A DNA stretch of 5,853 bases, from NCBI GenBank assembly GCA_016302185.1, contig JAEDOC010000129.1:1-5853 (forward strand), given 5' to 3'. Each line of letters begins with the position of its first letter. Positions within the stretch are counted from its first letter, which is position 1. This DNA is from Clostridium sp. GTDB lineage: Bacteria; Bacillota; Clostridia; Lachnospirales; Lachnospiraceae. Shown here in pieces: positions 5,852 to 5,853 of the stretch. The notes beneath the pieces are model-generated. The model was not told where the DNA came from. It worked only from the letters and a program-made list of their open reading frames with translations, and made no database searches. A program made the translations under genes and the position numbers.

Positions 5852-5853
5852 GT

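Overview
The window looks like a chromosomal segment of a low-to-mid GC Gram-positive anaerobe of the Clostridia, most likely Lachnospiraceae. This rests on strong AAGGAGG-type ribosome binding sites, consensus SigA-like promoters, a clostridial-style MATE transporter, a GtrA/YfhO envelope pair and a compact apt gene. The assignment is inferred from gene style, not from a marker gene.

Layout. (1) Positions 1-569, minus strand: the first 189 codons of a MATE-family multidrug/cation antiporter that runs off the left edge. (2) Positions 570-797: a 228 bp divergent intergenic region. It holds a near-perfect SigA-type promoter for the MATE gene with a palindromic, MarR-like operator candidate over its expected start site, and on the other strand a SigA-type promoter with an extended -10 for the next gene. 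(3) Positions 798-2090, plus strand: a complete PLP-dependent aminotransferase of the AspT/MocR-like (aspartate aminotransferase subgroup 1c) type, followed by a hairpin-plus-T6 terminator at 2117-2158. (4) Positions 2171-5804, plus strand: three tightly packed genes, gtrA-like, yfhO-like and apt. Each junction is a 4-base ATGA overlap, so the genes are probably one translationally coupled operon. (5) Positions 5824-5851: a second strong hairpin that probably ends this operon; the window stops just after it. No gene-free stretch exceeds 300 bases.

How the genes fit together. GtrA-like small membrane proteins are thought to move undecaprenyl-phosphate-linked sugars across the membrane, and YfhO-family proteins are GT-C-type enzymes that use such sugars outside the cell (in Bacillus and Listeria, to glycosylate lipoteichoic acid). 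The pair therefore looks like two of the three parts of a three-component envelope glycosylation system. The third part, a CsbB/GtlA-like cytoplasmic glycosyltransferase, is not in the window. apt is a purine-salvage housekeeping gene coupled to this pair for no obvious biochemical reason. No convincing promoter lies between the aminotransferase terminator and gtrA, so the operon may depend on readthrough of that terminator, which has an alternative fold worth testing.

Nothing here is clearly a new biological system. The points most worth a second look are the GtrA-YfhO-apt coupling, the possible conditional terminator, and the MATE operator.
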